Positions 40,942 to 51,497 of a stretch of DNA of 64,000 nt are shown piece after piece. Source of the stretch: Alisma plantago-aquatica (lineage: Eukaryota > Streptophyta > Magnoliopsida > Alismatales > Alismataceae); contig OY856412.1 in assembly GCA_963693085.1 (NCBI GenBank), positions 1,131,320,244-1,131,384,243 of the forward strand, written 5' to 3'. The notes under the pieces are model-generated. The model was not told the DNA's origin and made no database searches. It worked only from the letters and a program-made list of their open reading frames with translations. Each line of letters starts with the position of its first letter. Positions within the stretch are counted from its first letter, which is position 1. Position numbers and translations under genes: made by a program.

Positions 40942-41133
40942 CGAGTGAGTAGGATTTGGTCTAGCCTAAGACGTTAAATAAGGGCGCTTGTTGGGAGGCA
41001 ACCCAACCTTGGTGTAGTTCATGTTCAGTTGCTTTCTTTTTAGTTTTCATAATTAGTTTTCATGAAATTTCTACTTAGTTTTTGTAAAAATGATACCTTG
41101 ATGCGTGCGTTCAATATGTAGGACTGGTGCTTG
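40942..41133 (+). other. Athila sequence between pol and the CACTA insertion
   Basis: This non-coding stretch contains TTGGGAGGCAACCCAACC, a segment I recognise from the region after pol in Athila elements. It ends with TTG, the 3-bp target of the CACTA element, which recurs at 54341-54343. Confidence 0.6.
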
Positions 41134-41150
41134 CACTAGTACAGAAATGG
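41134..41150 (+). repeat. CACTA left terminal inverted repeat
   Basis: CACTAGTACAGAAATGG, the reverse complement of the other end, preceded by the target TTG. In CACTA elements TNPD-type transposase cuts at these ends. Confidence 0.95.
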
Positions 41151-41875
41151 TCTGTAGCGTTGGTTTTTTAAAGCCTGCAGCGTCAATTTTTAACCGACGC
41201 CTAGGTGGGCGTCGCTACAGAATTTGGTCTGTAGCGTCGGATTATTTAACCAAATAAAACCGACCTTACAGAGTAAACACCGACGCAAGAGGCTGTAAAA
41301 ATTCTGACCTAGGCGAGAAAAAAGGAGCCTATAAGGTCGGTTATTTCATAAAAACCGACCCTGTAAACGTTCTCGGTCGAGAAACTTGTCGACCGAGAAC
41401 GTTTACAGGGTCAGTTTTTATGAAATAACCGACCCTAAAGATTGAATAGCATCTCAGTGGTAACTCTCAGTCGAGAAAATTGTCGACCGAAAATATTTTG
41501 GTCTCGACCGAAAACTCTCTATAAGGTCAGTTTTATGAGAAAACCGACCCTAAAGATTGAATAAAACATTTCAGTGTAAGACTCGGTCGACAAACTTCTC
41601 GACCGATAGTATTTCAGTCGAGAAGTTTGTCGACCGAGTCTTACACTGAAATGTTTTATTCAATCTTTAGGGTCGGTTTTTTGAAAAAACCGACCTTATA
41701 GAGGACATGTAGACTCGATTTTTAATAAAAACCGATGTTAGAAGTTCTATTTCGGTCGAAAATTTTTCGACTGAAGAGTGTACAATGAATTCAATCTGTA
41801 GGGTCAGTTATTTAAAAAACTGACGCTAGAAGTTACGATTTTTTTAAAAAAAATTTCTGCAGAAATTGTTATAGA
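41151..41875. repeat. CACTA left subterminal foldback repeats
   Basis: Palindromes of the form TCGGTCGA-n-TCGACCGA alternate with GGTCGGTT...AACCGACC hairpins. Two long inverted repeats stand out: 41335-41434 (arms about 47 bp, one or two mismatches, centred on a TCGGTCGA palindrome) and 41516-41704 (arms about 85 bp, nearly perfect). In other CACTA elements subterminal repeats are TNPA binding sites. Confidence 0.88.
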
Positions 41876-42084
41876 ACAGAAGAACAAAAAGATTCATATA
41901 TTCTGGGAGAGGGGAGCATTGATGCTCAACCGTCACCATTCAAAACCACACATTCATAACAAAAATGATAATAAATATCATACTTTACAAAATGATAGAG
42001 TACAAGTCTGAGATGACATATTACAAAAGTAAAAATATGAAAGAGTACGTACTCAAACCACATACATAAATGGAGCCGACATAT

Positions 42085-45000
42085 TTAATCCAATGCTATT
42101 TCGACTTCACTTATAAAACACACTGACCACTCTTCTCGGAATTCATTCAAGTCCACATGTGTGTAAGGATGAGTTGTAAAGATCTGTAACAGAAAATGCA
42201 CATGCTAATATTTTATAAAAATGACTACAATCACTTGTAAATTTATGATGTTATTCTTTATTACCTGACTTATAGTCTGAATGTCATGTGATGCTTGTTT
42301 GACAATAGCTTGCATGTATTTCATTACATAGTAGCCACAAGCCCAGTCATTATTTTGCATAGGACACTACAAATAACGAATTATACTTAATGTTAGTAAA
42401 CTACTATAAACAACAATTGAGATAAGAGTATATATAAGAGTTGACATATTAGAATTGAAAAATTAATACATATAAGACTAAGCAGTTGTCAAAGTAGCTA
42501 CCTTGACATTTTTCAAAGTCAATGTCTTTAATTTTGTGGGTATTTGTCCTCCAGCTTCACTAAAAGCCTTTATACCCCTATCAATTAAACGATAGTTGGT
42601 AAAATAGAAATTCTAAATAAAATATCATGTTCAAGCAATTGATTAAATTTATGCTTACTCCATAGCTAACAATTTCAGTTTGTGACTCCTTGTTGTTTTA
42701 CCCATTGGGTCAAGATAATAAAGAGTCATCAATTTTGGGACAATCACCAATAATTCCCAATGTCTAGCTCTGAGTAAGAATAAAACAAACATTAAAATAA
42801 ATAGTTTCATTCATTATTAAAATTATATTGAATAATAATACTTACTGGACGTTAAAAGGAATTAGGATAATTTCCTTCCCCTCACTAGTAAAATATTTGA
42901 ATGCATCAGAGAAGTACTCATTCACATCCTCAATATTTATCTCCACCTGACTAGTGACCGAAGGAACTAAGAATGCAATATTCTTTATGTCAAAGTTGGT
43001 GACCTCGGTATATAAATGGCTGTTAAACATTTGTAATTATTTTCATATGTAGAAATAAGCTAAAAATTTGTATTGGAATTTTCTATATATATTGATAGAT
43101 CCTTACCTTATCCATACTTCTATTATCGAAGTGTTTAGCCAATCATACCGGAACAACTCTATAATATCGTCAAGAAAAATAAAATTCTCAAAGTCCCTCC
43201 CAACTGCATCTTCTGTTAACTTGACCATCATATTTGATCCCGATCTTTGGTTAGCTAAGTATCGACACAAACCTTTAGATTTGCTTCCCAATTTGTCGAA
43301 TGTAGTTTCGGGAATGAAAGATGGCTTGGGCATAGGAGGACAACTAGCAGAAGTTTTACTTTTTGGTTTACAAACCTGTTAATTAAATTACATACTTATA
43401 TTACATGAGTTCATATATGCAGTCAAATATGAAAAATATGGTAGAAATAAGGTATACCTTGTCATTAATAACCAAGTGTCTAGGCCAACCCACCATAGCA
43501 CCCTCAACTTCTTCAACTGTACTATATTTAGGATTAGGTATGGGTAGTGGTTTGTCCCCCATTCCGTCATACACAAGATGGATGGACACACGACAGATGT
43601 CATCAGTAATTTGTTGGCAATGCAATGTACCACCAAGGTTGTACACTTTGCCCGCTGCCACAACATTATATTTTGGAACCTCCACTACAAGTTTACAGTT
43701 CATACCAACCTAGATTGAAATAATATAAGTTATATAAGAAACAGTAGAATAGATACATGTTACAACTATATATATTATCATATATTTATCATACTAATAA
43801 CACAACATATAGAACAAAAACGTACTGCAAATTGTTGTGGTGGTTCATCGGGAGTGCTCCGATGACCTTCTACAACTGTAGCATGGGCTTGTACCTCATC
43901 ACTTGAGAGACGTGTAGTATGAATAGGTTGAGAAGGTTGAGTAGGCTGAAATGAAGACATTATTTCTTTTACTTTCTGTGCTACTAATGCTTCAAGATCC
44001 TCTTGTGTAAAACCTCCTACACGACCTCTTTTAGATTGCGAAGGGCCAAAATAAGACTTGAATCTTATGCCAGCTCCTAATCCCCTAACACGGCTAGGAT
44101 GCTCCTTCGTACCAAGAGCAACTGCTAGTTCATCCATGTAGCCAGTTGGGATGAACTTTCCTTCCTTCCTTTGCTCGTGGAGATCAATCTATTCATAGTT
44201 AATAAAAATATTAAATCACAATATCAATTAGATATAAATAAATCTAAGTTTGTGGAAGTTACTCTTTACTTAGTTGGGATAAACCTACCATCTTTTGTGC
44301 CACCTCCTTAGTTGCAGGGTTGACAATTTCACCGGCTCGATTCTTTCTAGCATCAATTCATGTCATGTGTCGGGGTGGTCGCTCAACTTGAGTTGTACTA
44401 GATTCTTCTCTGAAAGATGACTGCTTCTCTTGTAGTTGGCGGAGGAAGGCATAACCACCGGGCCCCAAGCGATGGTCATGCACATTTTTAGCCCGTCTTT
44501 CCTTTTGAGTCTGGTGAATAGCCTGATCATTTAGAACGAGGTATTGCAATTTAGACTTGGCAAACATGTATAAAAAGATTCACCTCCTTAATTGTATAAA
44601 ATATTCATACAATACATTACAATCTTTATTACCTGAAATTCTTCCGATCTCCTAGCTGCAACAAATCTTTCCCACACCTCAGGATCAATAAAAATATATA
44701 CATATGTAGCTTTCTTCTTTTGTTTAGGATTATTTATAAATTCCCTTACAAGATATGTCTTAAAACCCCTCCATCGTACACCACAACATTGTAACACTCT
44801 TTTCTTGTGATCTTTTTCATTTAGATGAAAAACACCCTATACATACAAAAGAAGCAATTAATTATGTTGTTTTGAAAAGGAATTAATTCCAAGCAAAATA
44901 AATTAGAATCAATAGATAAAAAACATATTAAAATGATATCACTTCCACTCACAGATATATCTTTCCATATGAGGTCTTTTTTGGCATTAGGAACATCATG

Positions 45001-45270
45001 CCAATTTTCTATATCTATTGGCACCTTACTGCACGCGGTCGCCCCTACGTAATGCTTGAAAGAACTAGCATGTTCCCCAACAGGTGCTCCTGTCATATCA
45101 AACTGGACTGGCAATTTATCTCCTTTAGCCCTAAGCTCCTGTAGCCTACACATCAATGTAGGACCTCTACTGTTCTTAGCATCACCACTACCATCCTCAT
45201 GGTGCTCATGCTCATAATGTTCATCTGCATGGTGCTGATCATGCTCAAAATGTTCATCTTCACTCGCCAT
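42085..45270 (-). pseudogene. TNPA-like CACTA gene with Transposase_24 and Ulp1 protease domains
   Basis: About eleven exons can be traced from GT..AG borders: 45270-44953, 44836-44633, 44522-44289, 44188-43826, 43709-43458, 43375-43107, about 43019-42847, 42774-42662, 42592-42502, 42367-42267 and 42188-42085. Exon 1 starts MASEDEHFEHDQHH (acidic, His-rich). Exons 2-3 carry the plant Ptta/En/Spm type domain (WRGFKTYLVREF, KERRAKNVHDHRLG). Exon 4 is a coiled or linker part with FTQEDLEALVAQKVKEIM. The last exons form a C48 (Ulp1) SUMO protease-like domain: ARHWELLVI (His), YYLDPMGK (Asp), CPMQNNDWACGYYVMKYM (Gln and catalytic Cys). In exon 3, RHMT is followed by TGA where I expect Trp (IDARKNRAGEIV follows in frame), so the protein would be truncated. 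Later exon borders are approximate. TNPA-type proteins bind subterminal repeats. Confidence 0.8.
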
Positions 45271-45391
45271 TTTAGAACCTACAAGTATACACGATAAAAA
45301 AAAAGTGATAATAAAAGCACAAGTGATAAGGTATACATGATAATAAAATAAATAATTCAAAGAATACATGCCTTTAGTATTGGTTGAGTTG

Positions 45392-48300
45392 TTAGTCAAG
45401 GAAAATTCCTTCAGCATGGTCTTGACGTTTATAATATTCATCGGTGTTATCTTCAACATTTACACTTGGCAAACCAACTGAGAATGGACTGGAATCATCA
45501 TACTTTTTGTAGTATTCTTCTTCATTTATAGGATCTACAGTAAAATGTCTTTTTACATTAAGAACGACAGACCAATTTTTATTTCCCAGGTCATCAATAT
45601 AGAATACTTGTTTTGCTTGGTTTTCCATGATGAATGGCTCATCTTTGAAACCAATCTTTTCAAAATTCACCAATTTGAAACCCAACTCATCCACTAAAAC
45701 TCCTTTATTGTTGTCAACCCAATTACACCTAAATATAGGAACTCGAAAATTTGTATAGTCCATTTCCCATATGTCCTCAATGACGCTATAATATGACATC
45801 TCAGCTTCACGTGGTCTTTTATCTTTGGCACTAGCAAAATACAATGAACAAGATTTAACAGTGACCCCACTATTTTGAACTACACTACTTTCATCTTGAC
45901 GCTTTGTGTAGTATGAAAATCTGTTAATGTCATAACCTTCATATGACATAACATCCATTTTTGGCTGAAAGGCGAGCCATTTTATGTTCTCAGCAACATT
46001 ATTTGGTGATTCAGATAGTTGATTAAATACTTTCTCTTCAAACCACCTAATAAATGTTCGATTATGCTCTCTTGCAAGCCACATTGAACTGGATCGCGGA
46101 TGATTTCTCTTGATAAGATCATTGTGTTCTGTGATGTAGCTACTAACTTCATCGATGTTGTATAAAATATACAAATGCACTTGTTCCCACAACTCATGAC
46201 TGATTCCTTTCACTCGTCCTCCCAGAGTTCCTTTGCCACAATAAGATCCAGTGTGATGGGGATTTTTTTGATCGCTACAAGTTTCATTGCAATTCAAAAA
46301 ATCATTACAAAAGTCCATCACCTCCCTAGCCATGTAACCCTCAACAATACTCCCTTCAGGACGATAACGATTCCGAACATCACCTTTAAAAACACTCATG
46401 TAGCGTTCAAATGGATACATCCAATGTAAGAAAATTGGATCCAACATCTTCACCTCCCTTGTAATATGTACTATAAGATGAACCATGATATCAAAAAATG
46501 AAGGAGGAAAATACATTTCAAGCTGACACATGGTAACAATTACATCTTTCTGTAATTTATCGAGAGTATCAGGATGTATCACTTTGTTGCATATTTCATT
46601 GAAGAAGAAACAGAGTCTTGTGATTGCAAACCTTACATGCTTTGGCAATATAGATCGAATAGCCACAGGTAAAATTTGTTGCATTAAGGTGTGACAATCG
46701 TGAGATTTGAGACCTATCAGTTTCAGATCCTTCATTGATACCAATCTATGAATATTAGAAGAGTATCCTTGTGGAACCTTAATATTATACAAGCACTCAC
46801 AGAAAGTCTTTTTCTCTTTCTTTGACAAAGTGTAACAAGCCGGTGGCAAATATGTGCGGCGACCCCTGATCTCCACTGATAATTCTTTTCTAATACCCAT
46901 TAATTCTAAATCTTTTCTAGATTTGATGCCATCTTTAGTCTTTCCTGGTATGTTCAATAGCGTACCGATGATGCTATCACAAATATTTTTTTCAACATGC
47001 ATGACGTCAATGCAGTATCTAATTGCTAAAGATCTCCAATAAGGAAGATCCCAGAATATTGACCTCTTCTTGTATAGAGATTTGTCACATGCGAGTGTAT
47101 GACTACTTGAACTCTTTCCAAATTCATTAACAATATGTTTCACCCTATCATATACAACATGTCCTGATATAGGTTTAGGAGCATTTCGTTCCTCAGTTGA
47201 CCCATTAAAGGTTTTGTGTTGCCTTCGATAAGGATGCACTGGTGGGAGAAATCTCCGATGACCAAGATATACGATTTTACCACCATGTTTCAGTCTGATT
47301 GAATCAGTATTTTCCTCACAAACAGGACATGCTTTGTATCCTTTTATGCTATATCCAGACAAATTTCCATAAGCTAGAAAGTCATTAATCGTGCAAAATA
47401 ACATAGCACGCAAACCAAAGATCTCTTTACGTGAAGCATCATATGTCATAATATCTTCTTCCCATAGTTTCATTAGGTCATCAATTAGAGGTTGAAGGCA
47501 AACATCAATATCATTTCCAGGTTGCTTGGGCCCTGATATCAATGTTGACAACATCACATACTTATTTTTCATACACAACCAAGGAGGAAGATTGTATATA
47601 ACAATCATAACAGGCCACATGCTATGTTGGCTGCTTAATGTACCATAGGGATTCATTCCATCTGTACAGAGTCCAAGTCTTAGGTTTCTTGGTTCTTTAC
47701 CAAATTGAGGGTATAATAAATCAATTTTCTTCCATTGTGGTGAATCAGATGCATGTCGTAGGATGCCATCATCATTGACCTTTAACTCCCCATGCCAAGA
47801 CAAATTTTGCGCATCTTCTGTATTAGCAAATAAGCGTTGAAATCGTGGTATTATTGGTAGATACCACATCACCTTGGCAGGAGAGCCATTTTTAGCCTTA
47901 GCTGAATTTGTAGTCTTATACCTCGACGCACCACATTTTGGACAATTTATCAAGTTACTATAGTCCTTCTGAAATAACACATAATCATTTGGACATGCAT
48001 GAATCTTCATAGCCTCCATTCCCATTGGGCACATTATTTTCTTTGCTTGATATGTTGAAATTGGAAGCTCGTTGCCTTCAGGAAGAATTTCCTTTAACAA
48101 AGACAACAGTGAAGTGAAACTCTTATCGCTCCACCGGTTTTGAGCTTTAAGAGTGTATAATCGCATCACATCACTCAACCTCGTGAACTTAGTACAACCC
48201 TTATATAATGGTTTTTTAGCATCATGGACAATGTTTGCAAATAAAGAAGGTGGATCAATGACATTGTCCCGACAACTACGTAGCATCTCATCAATCATAT

Positions 48301-48646
48301 CATCCTGAATCTGGTCATCTTGAATCAGTTCATCATTATCATTATCATCATTATCTATATCTTCTATGACACAACTATTAGTATCGACATTTTCTGCTCC
48401 ATAATTCAATTTCTCTCCATGCCAATACCATTCATTATAACCTTGTATGATCCCATTGCATATGACATGATTCTTAATTTCCTCACCAGTATCAACTTTC
48501 ATATTGTTACAACAATTTCTACATGGACAATATAGCCTATCTGTAGGTAGTTTCCTATGTTCCTCAGCAAATCTGATAAATTCATCAAGACCTTTGGCAA
48601 ACTCTGGACTGCAACGGTTCTTTATAGACATCCAACTTCGATCCAT
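45392..48646 (-). CDS. TNP2/TNPD-type CACTA transposase, intact ORF
   Basis: This uninterrupted frame of 1084 codons encodes the enzyme expected to cut CACTA ends in the nucleus. Domains in order: a transposase-associated N-terminal domain (residues 1-75, MDRSWMSIKNRCSPEFAKGL and CPCRNCCNN), an acidic linker of Asp/Asn (about 95-120), a zinc-like pair CPKCGASRY (about 235), the Transposase_21 catalytic domain (about 325-540: LCTDGMNPYGTL, NLPPWLCMKNKYVML, FLAYGNLSGYSIKGYKACPVC), a DUF4218-like domain (about 640-770: LPKHVRFAITRLCFFFN, LDPIFLHWMYPFERYM) and a DUF4216-like domain (about 955-1030: VPIFRCNWVDNNKGV). The length fits the family. The ATG at 48646 follows an AG that could be a splice acceptor, so a non-coding first exon upstream is plausible. 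Its stop lies 122 bp before the TNPA-like gene on the same strand, as if both share a transcript, as in En/Spm. Confidence 0.93.
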   Translation of the reverse strand: MDRSWMSIKNRCSPEFAKGLDEFIRFAEEHRKLPTDRLYCPCRNCCNNMKVDTGEEIKNHVICNGIIQGYNEWYWHGEKLNYGAENVDTNSCVIEDIDNDDNDNDELIQDDQIQDDMIDEMLRSCRDNVIDPPSLFANIVHDAKKPLYKGCTKFTRLSDVMRLYTLKAQNRWSDKSFTSLLSLLKEILPEGNELPISTYQAKKIMCPMGMEAMKIHACPNDYVLFQKDYSNLINCPKCGASRYKTTNSAKAKNGSPAKVMWYLPIIPRFQRLFANTEDAQNLSWHGELKVNDDGILRHASDSPQWKKIDLLYPQFGKEPRNLRLGLCTDGMNPYGTLSSQHSMWPVMIVIYNLPPWLCMKNKYVMLSTLISGPKQPGNDIDVCLQPLIDDLMKLWEEDIMTYDASRKEIFGLRAMLFCTINDFLAYGNLSGYSIKGYKACPVCEENTDSIRLKHGGKIVYLGHRRFLPPVHPYRRQHKTFNGSTEERNAPKPISGHVVYDRVKHIVNEFGKSSSSHTLACDKSLYKKRSIFWDLPYWRSLAIRYCIDVMHVEKNICDSIIGTLLNIPGKTKDGIKSRKDLELMGIRKELSVEIRGRRTYLPPACYTLSKKEKKTFCECLYNIKVPQGYSSNIHRLVSMKDLKLIGLKSHDCHTLMQQILPVAIRSILPKHVRFAITRLCFFFNEICNKVIHPDTLDKLQKDVIVTMCQLEMYFPPSFFDIMVHLIVHITREVKMLDPIFLHWMYPFERYMSVFKGDVRNRYRPEGSIVEGYMAREVMDFCNDFLNCNETCSDQKNPHHTGSYCGKGTLGGRVKGISHELWEQVHLYILYNIDEVSSYITEHNDLIKRNHPRSSSMWLAREHNRTFIRWFEEKVFNQLSESPNNVAENIKWLAFQPKMDVMSYEGYDINRFSYYTKRQDESSVVQNSGVTVKSCSLYFASAKDKRPREAEMSYYSVIEDIWEMDYTNFRVPIFRCNWVDNNKGVLVDELGFKLVNFEKIGFKDEPFIMENQAKQVFYIDDLGNKNWSVVLNVKRHFTVDPINEEEYYKKYDDSSPFSVGLPSVNVEDNTDEYYKRQDHAEGIFLD

Positions 48647-49376
48647 TTTCTATATCACATTAAAATTAATTATAAAACTAACAGTTTAATATTGATACTA
48701 TAATAATATATAAGTTTTTATTGATAGAAAGTTAATTTTATATACTAAAGTGTACCACCTATCCCATTTTTTAATATTTAATCTCACTAGTAACTGTATA
48801 ATGTATGTTTAGTTTTGAAGAAAATTTCAGCAGCATTTCCCCTAAGTTCTCCAAGTACACCGATGTAAATGGAAAATAACCACTCACATATGTACCCAGA
48901 GAACAAATGGAGAAATCCTACTGAAATAATCTACAAAACTAAACATACATTATACAGGTACATCCTAAGTGAGATCAAAATATCCAAAAATAGTCCCAAA
49001 CCGGGGACTATCCAAAGTTTACTCCTAATGAGTAAATTTTGAACGGGTTTCTAAGTTAATATATAAATGCATTATTTTCATATTTATATATTAAGTTAAA
49101 CATCATGCATCAACCCTAAAGTGTAAATCTAGGAGTACACATGTCTAATCTAGTATTAATTTCTAAAATTTATATTATGATTACATATGAAAAAAGACAT
49201 GCATGTTTTTATTATTGGGTTATCAAATCATATAAAATGGAAAATACTTGTACAAATTAGCAAAGTAAGGCCGTTTCCAACAGTCCAAAGATTGAAATCA
49301 TTATAATATTCATAACTATTTGTGAACATTACAGCAAATATGATTAAAACATTTATAGCTCCAACATAAATAAGTT
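48647..49376 (-). other. Probable 5' leader or intron of the transposase gene
   Basis: AT-rich, no ORF. It ends on the minus strand with an AG just before the transposase ATG, which suits an intron between a leader exon near 49540-49960 and the coding exon. This is inference. Confidence 0.4.
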
Positions 49377-49533
49377 CCAGGTCGATCTCGGTCGACAATT
49401 AGTCGACCGAGAGGCCACCTACGCGCAGTGTCCAGGTCCACTCTCGGTCGACAATTTGTCGACCGAGAGTGGACCTGGACGCTGCGCGCAGGTGGGCACT
49501 CGGTCGACTAATTGTCGACCGAGATCGACCTGG
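49377..49533. repeat. Internal CACTA foldback, 157 bp, three palindromes
   Basis: The stretch is a near-perfect inverted repeat with arms of about 78 bp and about four mismatches. Three palindromes of the form TCGGTCGAC-n-GTCGACCGA (or CTCGGTCGAC with an AATTAG centre) lie at 49389-49411, 49444-49468 and 49499-49523. The outer ends read CCAGGTCGATC and GATCGACCTGG. Confidence 0.88.
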
Positions 49534-49965
49534 AAGCAGCAATGGCGGAGGGCGGGGCGGGCGGGAATGAAGGGGAACAAGGAACGAAGGAAGCTCGAAC
49601 TTACTTGGAAATGGCAGCGAGCTTCGTGGAGGAAGAGAAGAACTTCACAGAGAGGCGGCGACCTTTATGGAAGAGTGAAGGCGGCGACGGCGAGCTTCAC
49701 AGCAACAAAGAGCTTCACGGCAACGATGGGCTTCGTGGAGGAAGAGGGAAGGCGGAGACGACGAGCTTCACGATCCTTTTCACGGCGACGACGAGATTCA
49801 CGATCCTCTTGGCGGCGTGGAGAGGCGGCAACGACTTCACGGAGAAACGTTCGCGGCGGAATGACAAAGTGAAAATGGGTTTCGTGGTGCCACAGGAGAG
49901 AGATTAGAAAAGAGAAAAGGGTTTCGCGGGAGGAAGAAAGACTAAAATTTCGGCTTTTTGCACGG
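49534..49965 (-). promoter_or_regulatory. GC-rich segment, probable leader or promoter of the transposase unit
   Basis: This is a GC-rich island in an AT-rich element, with repeated GGCGGCGAC and GCTTCACGG motifs on the plus strand. On the minus strand it reads CT-rich (CTCTTTTCTAATCTCTCTCC), as plant 5' leaders often do. Overlapping ORFs of 131-138 codons on the plus strand are repetitive Arg/Glu-rich translations, and I do not call them genes. The position upstream of the transposase suggests a first exon and promoter. Confidence 0.4.
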
Positions 49966-50530
49966 AGCGAAAAATTGTAGCGTCAGTTAACAAACAAAAC
50001 CCGACTCTACAGATAAATGGTGCCTGTGTCGGGTTGTTTAATAACAATCAAACACAAACTCGGTCGATGAATTTGTCGACCGAATTGACCTCTGGGGTCG
50101 GTTAATAGGTAAATCCGATGCTACAAGTGCTAATATGAAAAAATCTGACTCGTTTCGGTCGACGATTTGTCGACCGAGAAGGAGCAAGATTTCCTTCGTA
50201 CAAGCACCTCTAGGGTCGATATTTTCATATAACCGACCCTAGAGGTGCTTATACATGTGTGAATAACTAAACTGGACATTGTCGGTCGACAATATTGTAG
50301 ACCGAGACCCCCTATAGGGTCGGTTATTAGAAAAATCGACCCTAGAGGTGCTTCTAAGAAAGAATTCTGGCTTCATTCGATCGACAAATTCGTCGACCGA
50401 ATGTGTCGGTCGACAAATTTTTCGACCAAATGAAGCCAGATTTCTTTCTTAGAAGCACCTCTAGGGTCGGTTTTTCTAATAACCGACCCTATAAGGGGTC
50501 TCGATCGACAAATTCGTCGACCGAGGAGCT
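49966..50530. repeat. Internal CACTA repeat cluster with long foldback
   Basis: This is a dense run of TCGGTCGAC palindromes and GGTCGGTTA/TAACCGACC hairpins. The largest unit, 50282-50523, is an inverted repeat with arms of about 118 bp centred near 50402; it includes a GACCCTAGAGGTGCTTCTAA segment in both arms. A second foldback lies at about 50160-50260. Confidence 0.85.
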
Positions 50531-51090
50531 CTAAAGTGCTTCCACAACCCTAATAATGATGTTATGTGAAACTTTAATATATGGTGATGTCGTATGAAAC
50601 CCTAATATGGGATAATGTTATGTGAAACCCTTATATGGAATGATGTTATGTGAAACCCTAATATGGAAATGTTATGTGAAACCTTAATATAGGGTGGTGT
50701 TGTGTAAAACCCTAATATGGGATAATGTTATGTGAAATTTCAATATGGGATGATGATATGTGAACCCTAATTGATAAAGATGGGAAACTCTAACCCTAAT
50801 GAGGGAATAGAGATGTTATTTTTGTATTGCATGATGTTGATATGAAATTGATATGGTTGATATGAAATTGAGATGATTGTGTAACAAATATCCTGAATAC
50901 CTTGGTCAGATGATCTGAAGGTAATAGTTACCTGATAAGTGATAACCATGTTTAGTGATGAACTAAGGGTTTGAATACCCAGAATCAGCAAATGTGATGA
51001 TGGTGGTATTGAGGGATGTGAATTCCCAACAATGAGACAAAAGATTGAGATCCCAATGCTTTATAACGTTTTGAAAAGTACTAAACTCTA
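50531..51090. other. CACTA interior spacer with short AT-rich tandem repeat
   Basis: From about 50555 to 50770 a degenerate 28-30 bp unit, ATATGGGATAATGTTATGTG and AAACCCTA, is repeated about seven times. The rest, to 51090, has no recognised feature. Confidence 0.65.
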
Positions 51091-51094
51091 TTCA

Positions 51095-51235
51095 AAAATT
51101 CAGTCGGTCGACTATTTGTCGAACGAAAGAGCTCTAGGGTCGGTTATAAGGAAAAAACCGACCCTAAAGTCATCCTCGGTCGACAATATTGTCGACCGAA
51201 TTTCTATCGGTCGATAATATTTTCCACCGAGATTA
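51095..51235. repeat. CACTA palindrome cluster downstream of the cargo gene
   Basis: Three palindromes of the TCGGTCGAC type and one GGTCGGTTAT...AACCGACC hairpin flank the 3' side of the 480-codon gene. The equivalent cluster on its 5' side starts at about 53023. Confidence 0.8.
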
Positions 51236-51394
51236 ACCCTGTTTCAATGTTTTAAATTAAGTACCAAGTGTGTGTGTATGAGATTAACCAAGTGATGCTT
51301 TGTCAAATTTAGCCATAATTTATTTTTCAATCATTTGAAATAACAATATTCTTATATAACATGTATATGTCCAAATGAAGCCATGGAAAACACT

Positions 51395-51400
51395 TTTATT
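51395..51400 (-). terminator. Poly(A) signal of the cargo gene
   Basis: AATAAA on the minus strand lies 98 bp downstream of the stop codon at 51498, a usual plant 3' UTR distance. Confidence 0.5.
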
Positions 51401-51497
51401 CATAACAATTTAATGCCCATACACTTTATAAGATGAAACATGACATACTTGCTTTATAAAAAGATATATTACATCATTACAAAGATATCTCATAATC

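Noticed and set aside
49456..49907. Two overlapping plus-strand ORFs of 131 and 138 codons
   Set aside because: Repetitive Arg/Glu/Gly-rich translations in two frames of one GC-rich, internally repeated segment; better read as a minus-strand leader or promoter.
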